Assembly (NCBI RefSeq): GCF_001653515.1
Contig: NZ_LYOY01000001.1
Span: 1,133,769 to 1,197,768, forward strand
Direction: 5' to 3'
Source of the DNA: Streptomyces sp. ERV7
Lineage (GTDB): Bacteria; Actinomycetota; Actinomycetes; Streptomycetales; Streptomycetaceae
Length of the DNA: 64,000 nucleotides
Below are positions 45,183 to 53,420 of this stretch, in pieces. The notes beneath the pieces are model-generated. The model worked only from the letters and a program-made list of their open reading frames with translations, was not told the origin of the DNA and ran no database searches. How positions within the stretch are numbered: position 1 is the stretch's first letter; every line of letters starts with the position of its first letter. The position numbers and the translations under genes are program-made.

Positions 45183-45998
45183 TCACCGTTCGGTCAAACA
45201 AGGCCGCTTTTCGGTCATCCAGTCCACCGCATGGTCCACCGCCCCCTTGATCGAAAACAACCGGGCGGTTCTCCGTCCCAGCTGCCACCCTTTGCGCATT
45301 TCCTCCGGAAGGTCGGCCCCGACCGCCTCGAAGTCACTGTCGTCGAGATCGACGTCGGGATAGTGGAACCATCCCCGGCGCCCGCTCCCGTCCCGCACCA
45401 CACAGCTGTACACCTTCTTGGGCGGGTTCGACAGATAGCGGTATTCCGCGAGGTGAAAGGCGGTGCAGACATCGAATCCGACATTGATCATGAGAACCCG
45501 GGCATCGGCGCGGTACAGCGCCCCCAGCGGCGACTTCTCGCCCAGATGGCAATCGGGCTCATGTCCTTCCATCAGCTCCAGGGCACGGCAGCCCCAGGCG
45601 GCGAAGGAGGTCTGGGGATGGGTGCTGCGCACCGTCCCTTCGGAGGTGCGCACCCACTCCGCCAACCGGCCCATTCCCTGACTTCGGGTCAGGTCGGGGT
45701 CGAAAGGCGGCATTCGCCGCTTGAAGTCCCGGTACGCGGCAGAGCCCCGCGCATTTCTGGCCCGGCGCAGATGGGCCGTGGAGGTGAGCGAGTTCTCCGC
45801 GGTGAAGACCGGGACCACCAGGGTGCCCTTGAGCGAGCCGCCGACCGCCGACCGCAGGGCCTGGCCCAGCACTCTCGGGCCGTGCCCCAGACCGCTCATC
45901 GAGGCGTGCACCAGCAGGGTGTCCCCCTCCTTGACCCCCATGGCGACCAGGTCGTCGCGTAACTCGCTCTCCAGCGCCGCACGGGCTCGCTCATCCAC
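45183..45998 (-). CDS. Aminoglycoside N(3)-acetyltransferase (AAC(3)) family protein in RiPP cluster
   Basis: The 271-residue protein shows the antibiotic_NAT fold: LLVHASMSGLGH, LVVPVFTAENS, the HPQTSFAAWG block and ADARVLMINVGFDVCTAFHLAEYR. AAC(3)-like enzymes recur in FxSxx-COOH loci, so it probably acetylates the peptide or a related amine rather than giving drug resistance. GTG 45998 overlaps the end of fxsB by 8 bp. Confidence 0.85.
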   Translation of the reverse strand: MDERARAALESELRDDLVAMGVKEGDTLLVHASMSGLGHGPRVLGQALRSAVGGSLKGTLVVPVFTAENSLTSTAHLRRARNARGSAAYRDFKRRMPPFDPDLTRSQGMGRLAEWVRTSEGTVRSTHPQTSFAAWGCRALELMEGHEPDCHLGEKSPLGALYRADARVLMINVGFDVCTAFHLAEYRYLSNPPKKVYSCVVRDGSGRRGWFHYPDVDLDDSDFEAVGADLPEEMRKGWQLGRRTARLFSIKGAVDHAVDWMTEKRPCLTER

Positions 45999-47780
45999 GG
46001 GCTGCCTCTTCCCACTCCAGCAGGACGTCGGCGACCAGGCTCTTCCCGCCCACGGTGAGTTCGGCCGCCCCCTGAAGAGCTTCCAGCGCGCGCCGGGTCT
46101 CCGCCAGAGTGCGTGCACTCCTGTCGTACGCGGCGACCGCCACCCGCTCATGCGTTTCGGCCAGCAGGACCGAAACCGGTACCGGCTCCTCCCGCCAGTC
46201 GGCCCGGTGGTGCCAGCCGCCGTCCAGCGCGTACAGGTCCGCCACATCGCGCAGGGCCCGGAACCTGGCCCTGCGGAAGCCGCGCAGCAGCCCCAGGGCC
46301 AACGCGTCCCCCGTGAGCCCCACCGGCACCCCCAGCGCCCCGTAGCCGTGCCGCCCGGCCACCGTCCCGCCGTCGCCGGCGAGCGGGGTGAGGGTGGTCA
46401 GCGCGGCGGCCGCGGCGGCCGCGTGGCCCGGCACAGTGGCCGAGAGCAGCCCCCAGGCCGCGCCCAGGTGTCCGCTCCACTCGTCGGCCTCGGCGAGCCC
46501 CAGGCGCGGCAGCACCGGGGTGCCGAAGCAGTCGCGGTAGGGGTCGAGGCCAGATCGGCGTGGAGGCGGGCGAGCAGGGTGCGGGTGAGCTCGTGCTCGG
46601 CCGCGAGGAGTTCACCGGGGTCGGTGAGGGTGGCCGGAACGAGACGGGCGGCCGTGCGGGTCTCGATGCCCCGTACCAGCGCCTCCAGGTCCTCGCAGTA
46701 GACCGAGGGCCCGTCGAAGGCGTCCCGGCCCGCCGTCTCGTTCGCCGAGCGGTAGCGGTGGGTGTAGAGCCCGCCGCCGCAGGAGCGGACGACCGGGCAC
46801 CCCTGGCACTCGGGTCCGACCCCGGCCAGGCCCAGCTGGCGCACCCGTACGCCGGGATGGGCGGCGACCTCGTCGAAGGAGTGCCGGAAGACGTCGAACC
46901 CGGTGGCGGCGGCGCCGTCGTAGGCGCTCTTGAGCGAGTCGACCTGCTCCAGGGTGCCGTCGGTCTCCACCACGACCAGGTCGGTGGGGGCCAGGCCCAG
47001 GGACTCGGTGAGGCTGGGGCCGCCGTTCAACGTCGACAGTACGGACTCGAACAGCCGGACCGGAACCGGTCTGCCCTGTTCCTCCCAGCGGTCGAAGACC
47101 TTGAGGATCCACTCGGCGTACTCGGTCGGGGAGCCGCCCGGCCGGGCCGGGGGCGCGTCCCAGGTGGCGTGCGGCAGCAGGTAGTCGATGCGCGGCGGGT
47201 CGAGGGCGATCAGCGCGTCATGGACGGCGACCGGGTCGTTGGCCACGTCGATGGTGCAGAGCAGCCCGAGGAAGAGATGGCGGTAGCGCTCGCTCTGGAG
47301 CAGTTCGACGGCCCTGAGGACCAGGGGATGGCTGGTGCGGCCGTCGGCGAAGCGGCGGTGGCGGTCGTTGGCGGCCTTGTCCCCGTCCAGGGAGATGCCG
47401 ACGCGGACGTTGAACTCGTCGAAGAGATCGAGGTAGCGGGGGCTCAACTGGAGGCCGTTGGTGTGGATGCGCAGATCGAGCTCCGCGACGCCGTCGAGGG
47501 CGGCGGTCAGCTCCTCGCAGACCCTCCGCAGCCGGGCGGGGCCCGCCAGCAGCGGCTCCCCTCCGTGCAGGATCACTGACACGGAGGGCAGTACGTGTTT
47601 CTCGGCGTGCTCGGCCAGTCGCCGGGCCGTCCAGGAAATCGCCTCGTCAGAGATTGCCTTGGGGCGGGTACGCCAACTCTGATCAGGGGCTTCGTAGATA
47701 TAGCAGTGATCACAAGCAAGATCGCATCTGCTGTGAACCTTGAGCACGATCTCGCGGAAAGGGACCACGGGTCCAGTCAT
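45991..47780 (-). pseudogene. fxsB: FxsB radical SAM/SPASM maturase, split by a 1-nt frameshift
   Basis: The first frame (47780 down to about 46550) has the radical SAM motif CDLACDHC, HGGEPLLAG, and SPASM cysteines (CQGCPVVRSCGGG, VYCEDLE). FxsB-type enzymes form a cyclophane crosslink in the FxS motif. After LLARLHADL the product shifts frame: the sequence CTGGCCTCG would read correctly as Leu-Gly-Leu if one more G were present near 46550. The second frame then continues LDPYRDCFGTPVLPRLGLAE to a natural end at 45991, matching the helical C-terminal extension known in longer FxsB forms. It is either a real mutation or a homopolymer sequencing error. All N-terminal catalytic parts remain intact. 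Confidence 0.85.
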
Positions 47781-47807
47781 TCCGCCAGTCTAGAGCTCTC
47801 CGACAGA

Positions 47808-47975
47808 CTAGAGCGCCGAGTTGAAGGTCGATGCCTGCACCGGGCGGCCGAGGGACGAGGGCAGCACGCGGCCGAGCTTCCTGGCGGCGTCGGCGCCGCG
47901 GACGTCGATCTCGGCCAGGGGCACACGGCTCTTCTTCGCAGGGGCGAAGGAGAGAGAATTCACGGAGGTCTTCAC
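47808..47975 (-). CDS. fxsA: FxsA: FxSxx-COOH RiPP precursor peptide
   Basis: The 55-residue peptide ends STFNSAL, exactly the F-x-S-x-x-COOH signature. It has a leader-like first half (MKTSVNSLSFAPAKKSR) and a hydrophobic/basic mid section (VPLAEIDVRGADAARKLGRV). GTG 47975 with AAGGA 6 bases upstream is the start; an upstream in-frame ATG at 48050 would give an unlikely extension. It lies 27 bp before fxsB. FxsB is expected to join the Phe ring to the Ser beta-carbon of the FxS core. Confidence 0.92.
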   Translation of the reverse strand: MKTSVNSLSFAPAKKSRVPLAEIDVRGADAARKLGRVLPSSLGRPVQASTFNSAL

Positions 47976-48182
47976 GGCCGTCCTTGATGGGTAATTCCTG
48001 CATGTGGACAGTGGTACCGACGACATGCACCGTTGCAGTGTCGGCGGCACGACTTTACTCTCTTGGCCACTGTTGGCAACTGAGCACGACCGCTTGCCGC
48101 AAAGGCGTGACCCAGCAATGCCGGAAGGTGTACGGAACGGGTCGTTCCATCGAAAGAGTGATGACTAAAACCGCAGACAGGG
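47976..48182. other. Divergent intergenic region, fxsA / SLATT gene
   Basis: This 207-bp gap must hold the promoters of the RiPP operon (minus) and the SLATT gene (plus). It is less G+C-rich than its surroundings. I see no clear repeated operator or riboswitch. Confidence 0.5.
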
Positions 48183-49124
48183 GTGGATGTGACGGCGATT
48201 CCCGGTCCTCTGCAAAGCATGGTCTTCCGCAACGCCGACCTGCCGGGTCTCTTCCATCACGCGGACTCACTCGCGATAGGGCGCCAGCGGGCCGCGGTGA
48301 ACAGCACCCGCTGGCAGTTGTGCCTGCTGGTGGTGGGGGCGGCGCTGGCGGCACTGCCCTGGAAGATGACGCTCGGTGGTGACTTCCAGCTGACCAGCGC
48401 GCTCAGCGCACTGGCGTACGCGGGGGTGCTCGCGGTGAGCTTCCACGCCGCCCGCGGGCACGCGAAATCGCATTGGCAACTGAACCGGTCGGCCGCCGAG
48501 TTCATCAAATCCATGTCGTGGAGGTACGCCGTCCACGGCACCCCCTTCGATTCCCAGGCGGCCGATCCCGAAGGTCTGTTCACCCTCCGTCTGGAGGAGG
48601 GACTGCGGGAACTGCGCAAGGTCGGCTGGCGGGATCCGCGCGAGGACCGGGCATCGGGCCTGGCCGATGTGCCCCTCGTCACCGCGCCCATGCGGGAGTT
48701 ACGGGCGAAGGCGTTCGCCGTACGCAAGGAGACGTACGTCCGGGACCGTCTGATCGAGCAGCGCAACTGGTACCGGCGCCGACAGGAGGCGTCCCGGCGG
48801 GCCACCGCGCTGTGGACCTCGGCGATCACCCTGCTCACCGTTCTCGCCTTGCTCTTCGCGACGCTGCACATGTTCGGCGCGGCCCAGGACGTCAAGGTCG
48901 CCGGGCTGCTCTCGGCGGCGGCGGCCGCGTGTCTGGCGTGGAGCGAGATCCGCCGCCACCAGCCGCTGATCTCGGCGCACTCCCTGGTGGAGCAGGACCT
49001 CAAGGAGATGCACGTGGCCATGGAGAACACGGTCAGCGAACGGGAGTGGCCGGCGGCGGTCTACGAGACCGAGCGGGTCGTGTCGCCCCAGCACACCGAC
49101 TGGCTGGTCCGGCTCCGCAGTTGA
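48183..49124 (+). CDS. DUF4231/SLATT-type two-helix membrane protein
   Basis: The 313-residue protein has two pairs of transmembrane helices (LCLLVVGAALAALPW and AYAGVLAVSFHAA; ALWTSAITLLTVLALLFATL and VAGLLSAAAAACLAW). Between them are the conserved charged stretches of DUF4231 (KSHWQLNRSAAEFIKSMSWR, VRDRLIEQRNWYRRRQ). SLATT proteins are predicted pore-forming effectors usually linked to nucleotide-sensing SLOG or SMODS proteins. The next gene, convergent and 16 bp away, is a SLOG-like protein. GTG 48183 or 48189 is the start. Confidence 0.85.
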   Translation: MDVTAIPGPLQSMVFRNADLPGLFHHADSLAIGRQRAAVNSTRWQLCLLVVGAALAALPWKMTLGGDFQLTSALSALAYAGVLAVSFHAARGHAKSHWQLNRSAAEFIKSMSWRYAVHGTPFDSQAADPEGLFTLRLEEGLRELRKVGWRDPREDRASGLADVPLVTAPMRELRAKAFAVRKETYVRDRLIEQRNWYRRRQEASRRATALWTSAITLLTVLALLFATLHMFGAAQDVKVAGLLSAAAAACLAWSEIRRHQPLISAHSLVEQDLKEMHVAMENTVSEREWPAAVYETERVVSPQHTDWLVRLRS

Positions 49125-49140
49125 CTGTCCTGATGGGGCG

Positions 49141-49620
49141 TCAGGGACGTCGTACCCCGTCGCACCACACCACCGTGACCGACTTCCCCAGGCCGCGGGC
49201 GTACTGGACGATGTCGCCGGTGCCGCCGAGCCCGCGCGCGGGCTGGCCGTCCCAGACGGCCACCAGACGGTCGCAGTTGTCCGCGATATAGGCGCCGGCC
49301 GCGTAGTAGGCCTCGTCCGTGGCGTGCGGGAAGTCCATCCGGACCTCCTGGCTGGCCCGCCTCTTCAGCCCCTGGTAGCGGGCGAGTTCGGCGGGCTCGG
49401 CGAAGCCCGTCTCGTAGTCGCCGCTGGGGATGACCACGGTCAGGGCGGCGCCGCACTCCAGGGCGATGGCCGCGAACAGCTGGTCCGCGCCGGCCGCGAG
49501 ACTGGAGAGGGCCTCCAGCGACCCGTCGTGTCCGCACAGCAGGCTCCGCAGACAGGTGCGGATCTCCCCCAGCGCCTCGGAGGGAATGTCTCGGTGACCG
49601 GTCACTCCGATGCGTTTCAC
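49141..49620 (-). CDS. SLOG-domain nucleotide-sensing protein
   Basis: The 159-residue Rossmann-like protein has the SLOG pattern: RIGVTGHRDIP at the start, LSSLAAGADQLFA, ALTVVIPSGDYETGF, and ADNCDRLVAVWDGQPARGLGGTGD with the phosphate-binding Gly-rich loop. SLOG domains bind or cleave nucleotide derivatives and are known to pair with SLATT effectors in predicted conflict systems. GTG at 49620 with GGGGTGA upstream is preferred over an earlier ATG at 49680. It is convergent with the SLATT gene. Confidence 0.82.
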   Translation of the reverse strand: MKRIGVTGHRDIPSEALGEIRTCLRSLLCGHDGSLEALSSLAAGADQLFAAIALECGAALTVVIPSGDYETGFAEPAELARYQGLKRRASQEVRMDFPHATDEAYYAAGAYIADNCDRLVAVWDGQPARGLGGTGDIVQYARGLGKSVTVVWCDGVRRP

Positions 49621-49716
49621 TGACTCACCCCGTGTGTCCGGTCGCCTCTCCGCCGTGAACATCCTCCCAAAAAGGCGCATCGCGTCCAGTCCGGCCCGTC
49701 GGACGGGCGCAGGGAA

Positions 49717-49749
49717 CGAGCCCCCGTCCGGTGGCCGGACGAGGGCTCG
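49717..49749. terminator. Hairpin downstream of the S1 protease
   Basis: The sequence CGAGCCCCCGTCCGG, a short loop and CCGGACGAGGGCTCG pair with one mismatch. It lies just after the protease stop (minus strand). Confidence 0.7.
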
Positions 49750-49778
49750 CGCTGCCGCGGCAGCGGGATGTTCGACCG

Positions 49779-50669
49779 TCAGAAGAGACTGACGCCGTAG
49801 GCGTTCATGGCCTCGACCACGGGCTGGAAGAAGGTCGTGCCGCCGGAGGAGCAGTTGCCGCTGCCGCCGGAGGTGAGGCCGAGGGCGGTCGAGCCGGCGT
49901 AGAGCGGGCCGCCGGAGTCACCGGGCTCGGCGCACACCGTGGTCCTGATGAGGCCGTACACGATGTCGCCGCCGCCGTAGTTGACGGTGGCGTTGAGCGC
50001 GGTGACCCGGCCGCTGTGGATGCCGGTGGTCGAGCCGCGCCGGGTGACCGTCTGGCCGACCGTGGGGTTGGCCGCGCTGCTGATGTGCTGGCTGCCCACG
50101 GCACTCGGGTGGGAGAGCGAGGTGTTGCTGTACTGCACCAGGCCGTAGTCGTTGCCCGGGAAGCTGGTGCCGACCGTCGGGCCGATGCTCGTGGAGTGCG
50201 AGGAGCTGGTGTAGTAGTTCGGGTAGCCCTCGGTGCAGTGACCGGCCGTCAGGAAGTAGTAGGTGCTGCCCTTCTTGACGTTGAAGCCGAGGGAGCAGCG
50301 CCAGCTCGGCGCGTAGATGGCGTCACCGCCGGACAGCAGCTTGCTGAACCTGCCCGGGGTCCGCTCGACACGTATGGCGGACGCGTTGGCGCCGGCCTGC
50401 CGCTTGATCTTGGCTATGTCGGCCTTGCTGACGCTGGAGTCGGCGGTCACGACCAGCGTGTGGGTGGCGGGGTCGACGTTCCAGGCGGTGCCCGCGACAT
50501 CGGCGCCGAGCACGGCGGCACCGGCCGCGGAGAGCTGGGAGGCGCTGAACGCCTGGGACGGGGTGGCGTGTGCGGTGGGGACCGCGAGGGCGCCGGCGGC
50601 GAGGAGCCCTGCGGCGAGGGCGACTGCCTTGGTGCGTCTCGCGAGACCGCGGTGGCGGGTGGGGGTCGG
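49779..50669 (-). CDS. Streptogrisin-like S1 serine protease, start codon lost
   Basis: The mature protease region is complete: LTAGHC (His), NDYGLVQY (Asp), [10 protein letters not shown] (Ser) and the terminal [17 protein letters not shown], resembling S. griseus SprB. A propeptide ([20 protein letters not shown]) and a secretion signal ([20 protein letters not shown], cleavage after AHA) precede it. Upstream, no ATG, GTG or TTG is in frame before the sequence becomes the antisense-free coding region of the DUF5685 gene on the same strand. The first in-frame start, GTG 50513, falls inside the propeptide. The 5' end seems deleted or misjoined; coordinates there are approximate. Confidence 0.8.
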   Translation of the reverse strand, partial: PTPTRHRGLARRTKAVALAAGLLAAGALAVPTAHATPSQAFSASQLSAAGAAVLGADVAGTAWNVDPATHTLVVTADSSVSKADIAKIKRQAGANASAIRVERTPGRFSKLLSGGDAIYAPSWRCSLGFNVKKGSTYYFLTAGHCTEGYPNYYTSSSHSTSIGPTVGTSFPGNDYGLVQYSNTSLSHPSAVGSQHISSAANPTVGQTVTRRGSTTGIHSGRVTALNATVNYGGGDIVYGLIRTTVCAEPGDSGGPLYAGSTALGLTSGGSGNCSSGGTTFFQPVVEAMNAYGVSLF

Positions 50670-51252
50670 CGTTGTGCGGCCGTCCGGCGAGTACGGCGGT
50701 GTGCGCGAAGGCCGCCGCGGTGGCCGTCTCGGTCGGCTCGGTGACGGTGAGCAGGGGGGTGCCCGGCCCCGCCAGCGCCTCGATCCCGGTCTGCCGGTCG
50801 ACCGCGTCGACCAGGACCGCCGTGTCGAACCCGAGGGAGGCGCCGGTACGGGCGCCCGCCCGGTCCCAGCTCGCGGCGAGCCGGCGGGCGGCGAGCGCCA
50901 CCGGCCTGCGCTTCAACAGGCCGTCCCGGTCGGCCACGTGGTCGCGGACCTTCGCCGAGGCCAGGACCAGCGAGACGGCCGCGGCGAGCCGGGCGCCCTC
51001 GCCCTGGGCGACCGGGGCCGTCCGCATCGCGCGCAGCGGACAGGGCCCGGCGGTGCGCCTGCGCCCGGTGGCGCTCTCGACCTGAGCCTCCGTCAGCACC
51101 GAGACGATCAGGCCGTCGTAGTTGGTCACCACCCGGGCGAGCTGGCCGTGGTCGGAGCGAAGTGCCAGGCAGAGCCCGCAGAGATGGGCCATCCACTCGG
51201 TCCGCAGCCCCTCGGTGAGCCGATGCGAGCAGGGCCTGACGATTCCGAACAC
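50668..51252 (-). pseudogene. DUF5685 family protein, C-terminus missing
   Basis: GTG 51252 gives MFGIVRPC, the usual start of this Streptomyces family, with GGGGGAGC upstream. Conserved parts are MAHLCGLCLALRSDHGQLAR, VVTNYDGLIVSVLTEAQ and [17 protein letters not shown]. Family members continue for about 150 more residues, but here the sequence passes directly into the signal peptide region of the S1 protease. The function of the family is unknown; CxxC pairs suggest metal binding. Confidence 0.72.
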
Positions 51253-51564
51253 GACGCTCCCCCGGGTGCCGTGGAGCACCCCGCCCCACGCCTCGTTCAA
51301 CAGTGCGGCAGGCATCGTATCGAGCGATCCGTTCACCCGTACGTCTGCCGCATCACCCGTCTGGACGGAAGTTCATATTTTGTATCCGTTACCCGTCATA
51401 CAGCGGAAGAAAGCTGACGATTCGCCACATCTTCTGCACCAGTCCCGTCACGAATCCCCTGCACGGCGGCTATCCACTTGGCGCGGTATCCGCATCATGG
51501 ACGACCATAGGGGTGCGGAACGCGAGAAGTAGCTAGAAGAAGTCCGCTGTGAGAGGAGGCGTCC
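51253..51564. other. Divergent intergenic region, DUF5685 / sepF-like
   Basis: This 312-bp gap includes an A/T-richer patch (about 51370-51410), a likely promoter zone. GAGAGGAGG immediately before 51565 is a strong ribosome binding site for the sepF-like gene. No other structure is seen. Confidence 0.6.
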
Positions 51565-51999
51565 ATGGGATCGGTGCGCAAGGCGAGTGCCTGGCTGGGA
51601 CTTGTCGAGGACAACGACGACCGCTACTACGACGACGAGTACACCGAGGAAGCCGCGTCCGGCGAAGCCTGGGTGACGGACCCGCGGGTGCGGGTGGCCT
51701 CCGACGCGGCCCAGGAGCAGGGCCGCCGGATCGCCACGGTCACGCCCGACGGCTTCCGTGACGCGCGCGGCATCGGCGAGCTCTTCCGCGAGGGCGTCCC
51801 GGTCATCGTGAACCTCACGGCCATGGAGCCCGGTGACGCCAAGCGCGTCGTGGACTTCGCGGCCGGTCTGACGTTCGGGCTGCGCGGCTCCATCGAGCGC
51901 GTGGCGACGAGGGTCTTCCTGCTGACCCCCGCCGACACCCAGATCCTCAGCGGCGAGGCCGCGGGCCGCGCCACCGGCGGCTTCTTCAACCAGAGCTGA
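51565..51999 (+). CDS. SepF-like cell division protein
   Basis: The 144-residue SepF/DUF552 protein has an acidic N-terminal stretch ([17 protein letters not shown]) and the SepF core ([40 protein letters not shown]). The first residues [13 protein letters not shown] could be an amphipathic membrane anchor. SepF links FtsZ to the membrane. Streptomyces have several paralogs; this short one sits near dnaE2 as does the paralog I recall as sepF2 in S. coelicolor. Confidence 0.9.
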   Translation: MGSVRKASAWLGLVEDNDDRYYDDEYTEEAASGEAWVTDPRVRVASDAAQEQGRRIATVTPDGFRDARGIGELFREGVPVIVNLTAMEPGDAKRVVDFAAGLTFGLRGSIERVATRVFLLTPADTQILSGEAAGRATGGFFNQS

Positions 52000-52039
52000 G
52001 CGAGGTGCTCACCGGACCGCCGCGGCCCCCGGCGCCGTC

Positions 52040-53236
52040 CTAGCGGAACGCGTCGAGCCCGGTGAGCGCCTTGCCCAGCACCAGCTGGTGCATCTCCACG
52101 GTGCCCTCATAGGTGAGCACCGACTCCAGATTGGTGGCGTGCCGCATCACGGGGTACTCCAGCGAGATCCCGTTGGCCCCGAGGATCGTGCGCGAGGTGC
52201 GGCAGATCTCGATCGCCTCCCGGACGTTGTTGAGCTTTCCGAAGCTGACCTGTTCCGGACGGAGCCTGCCCGCGTCCATCCGCAGGCCGAGATGGTGGGC
52301 GAGCAGGACGCCCTTGTGGAGCTCGACCGCCATGTCGGCGAGCTTGGCCTGGGTGAGCTGGAAGCCGCCGATGGGCCTGTCGAACTGCTCGCGGGTCTTC
52401 GCGTACTCCACCGCCGACTCGAACGAGGCGCGGGCCGCGCCCATCGCGCCCCACACGATTCCGTACCGCGCGTGCGAGAGACAGCTCAGCGGGCCCTTGA
52501 GCCCGGTGACCCCCGGCAGCACCGCGTCGGCGGGCAGCCGCACCTCGTCCATGACCAGCTCGCTGGTGACCGAGGCCCGCAGCGACCACTTGTGCTTGAT
52601 CTCCGGCGCCGAGAAGCCGGGGGTGTCGGTGGGGACGACGAATCCCCTGATCCCGCCGCTGCCGTCGTCGGTCTGCGCCCAGACCACCGCGACCCCGGCG
52701 ACCGAGCCGTTGGTGATCCACATCTTGCGGCCGCTGAGCACCCAGTCGGTGCCGTCCTTCTTCGCGTAGGTACGCATCCCGGCCGGGTCGGAGCCGTGGT
52801 CCGGCTCGGTGAGGCCGAAGCAGCCGATGATCTCGCCCGCCGCCATACCGGGCAGCCAGCGCTCCTTCTGCTCGTCGGACCCGTACTTCCAGATCGCGTA
52901 CATCGCCAGCGAGCCCTGGACCGAGACGAGCGAGCGGATGCCGGAGTCGGCGGCCTCCAGCTCCAGACAGGCCAGTCCGTACTGGACGGCGGTGGCGCCC
53001 GCGCAGCCATAGCCGGTCAGGGACATGCCCAGCGCGCCGATGCCGCCGAGTTCGAGGGCGAGCTCGCGGATGGGCGCCTCGCCCTTCTCGTACCACTCGG
53101 CGATGTGCGGCTGGACCCGGTCGGCGGCCCAGGAGCGGACGGTGTCGCGGATCGCGAGGTCCTCGTCGCTCAGCAGGTCGTCGATCCCGAGGGGGTCGGC
53201 CGGGTCGAAGGGGGGCAGCTTGGCGGGTGCGGACAT
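52040..53236 (-). CDS. Acyl-CoA dehydrogenase (glutaryl-CoA dehydrogenase-like)
   Basis: The 398-residue protein is a full-length FAD-dependent acyl-CoA dehydrogenase. Motifs are FGLTEPDHGSDPAGMRT (FAD/substrate loop), WITNGSVAGVAVVWA, REQFDRPIGGFQLTQ, GANGISLEYPVMRH and the catalytic-Glu block LTYEGTVEMHQL, typical of glutaryl-CoA dehydrogenases. Start ATG 53236 follows GGAGGC. Confidence 0.92.
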   Translation of the reverse strand: MSAPAKLPPFDPADPLGIDDLLSDEDLAIRDTVRSWAADRVQPHIAEWYEKGEAPIRELALELGGIGALGMSLTGYGCAGATAVQYGLACLELEAADSGIRSLVSVQGSLAMYAIWKYGSDEQKERWLPGMAAGEIIGCFGLTEPDHGSDPAGMRTYAKKDGTDWVLSGRKMWITNGSVAGVAVVWAQTDDGSGGIRGFVVPTDTPGFSAPEIKHKWSLRASVTSELVMDEVRLPADAVLPGVTGLKGPLSCLSHARYGIVWGAMGAARASFESAVEYAKTREQFDRPIGGFQLTQAKLADMAVELHKGVLLAHHLGLRMDAGRLRPEQVSFGKLNNVREAIEICRTSRTILGANGISLEYPVMRHATNLESVLTYEGTVEMHQLVLGKALTGLDAFR

Positions 53237-53420
53237 GAGGATGCCTCCGGCGTCCCTGAGAACCTGTGCGGCTCAGCTAAAACTAGCAGTGGTAGTTATT
53301 GCTGACCGCAGACGTTACGGCTCAGTGTGCCGCGCGTCCAGACCCGCCCGTCCGCGCGGGGCTCGCCGCCGGCGTGCGTGCCGGGCGTCGGGGCGCGGGC
53401 GGTGGTTCAAAGACAGGCCC

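Noticed and set aside
45183..45998. Aminoglycoside resistance gene
   Set aside because: The gene is embedded and overlapping in an FxSxx-COOH RiPP operon where AAC(3)-like genes are regular members; a tailoring role is more likely.
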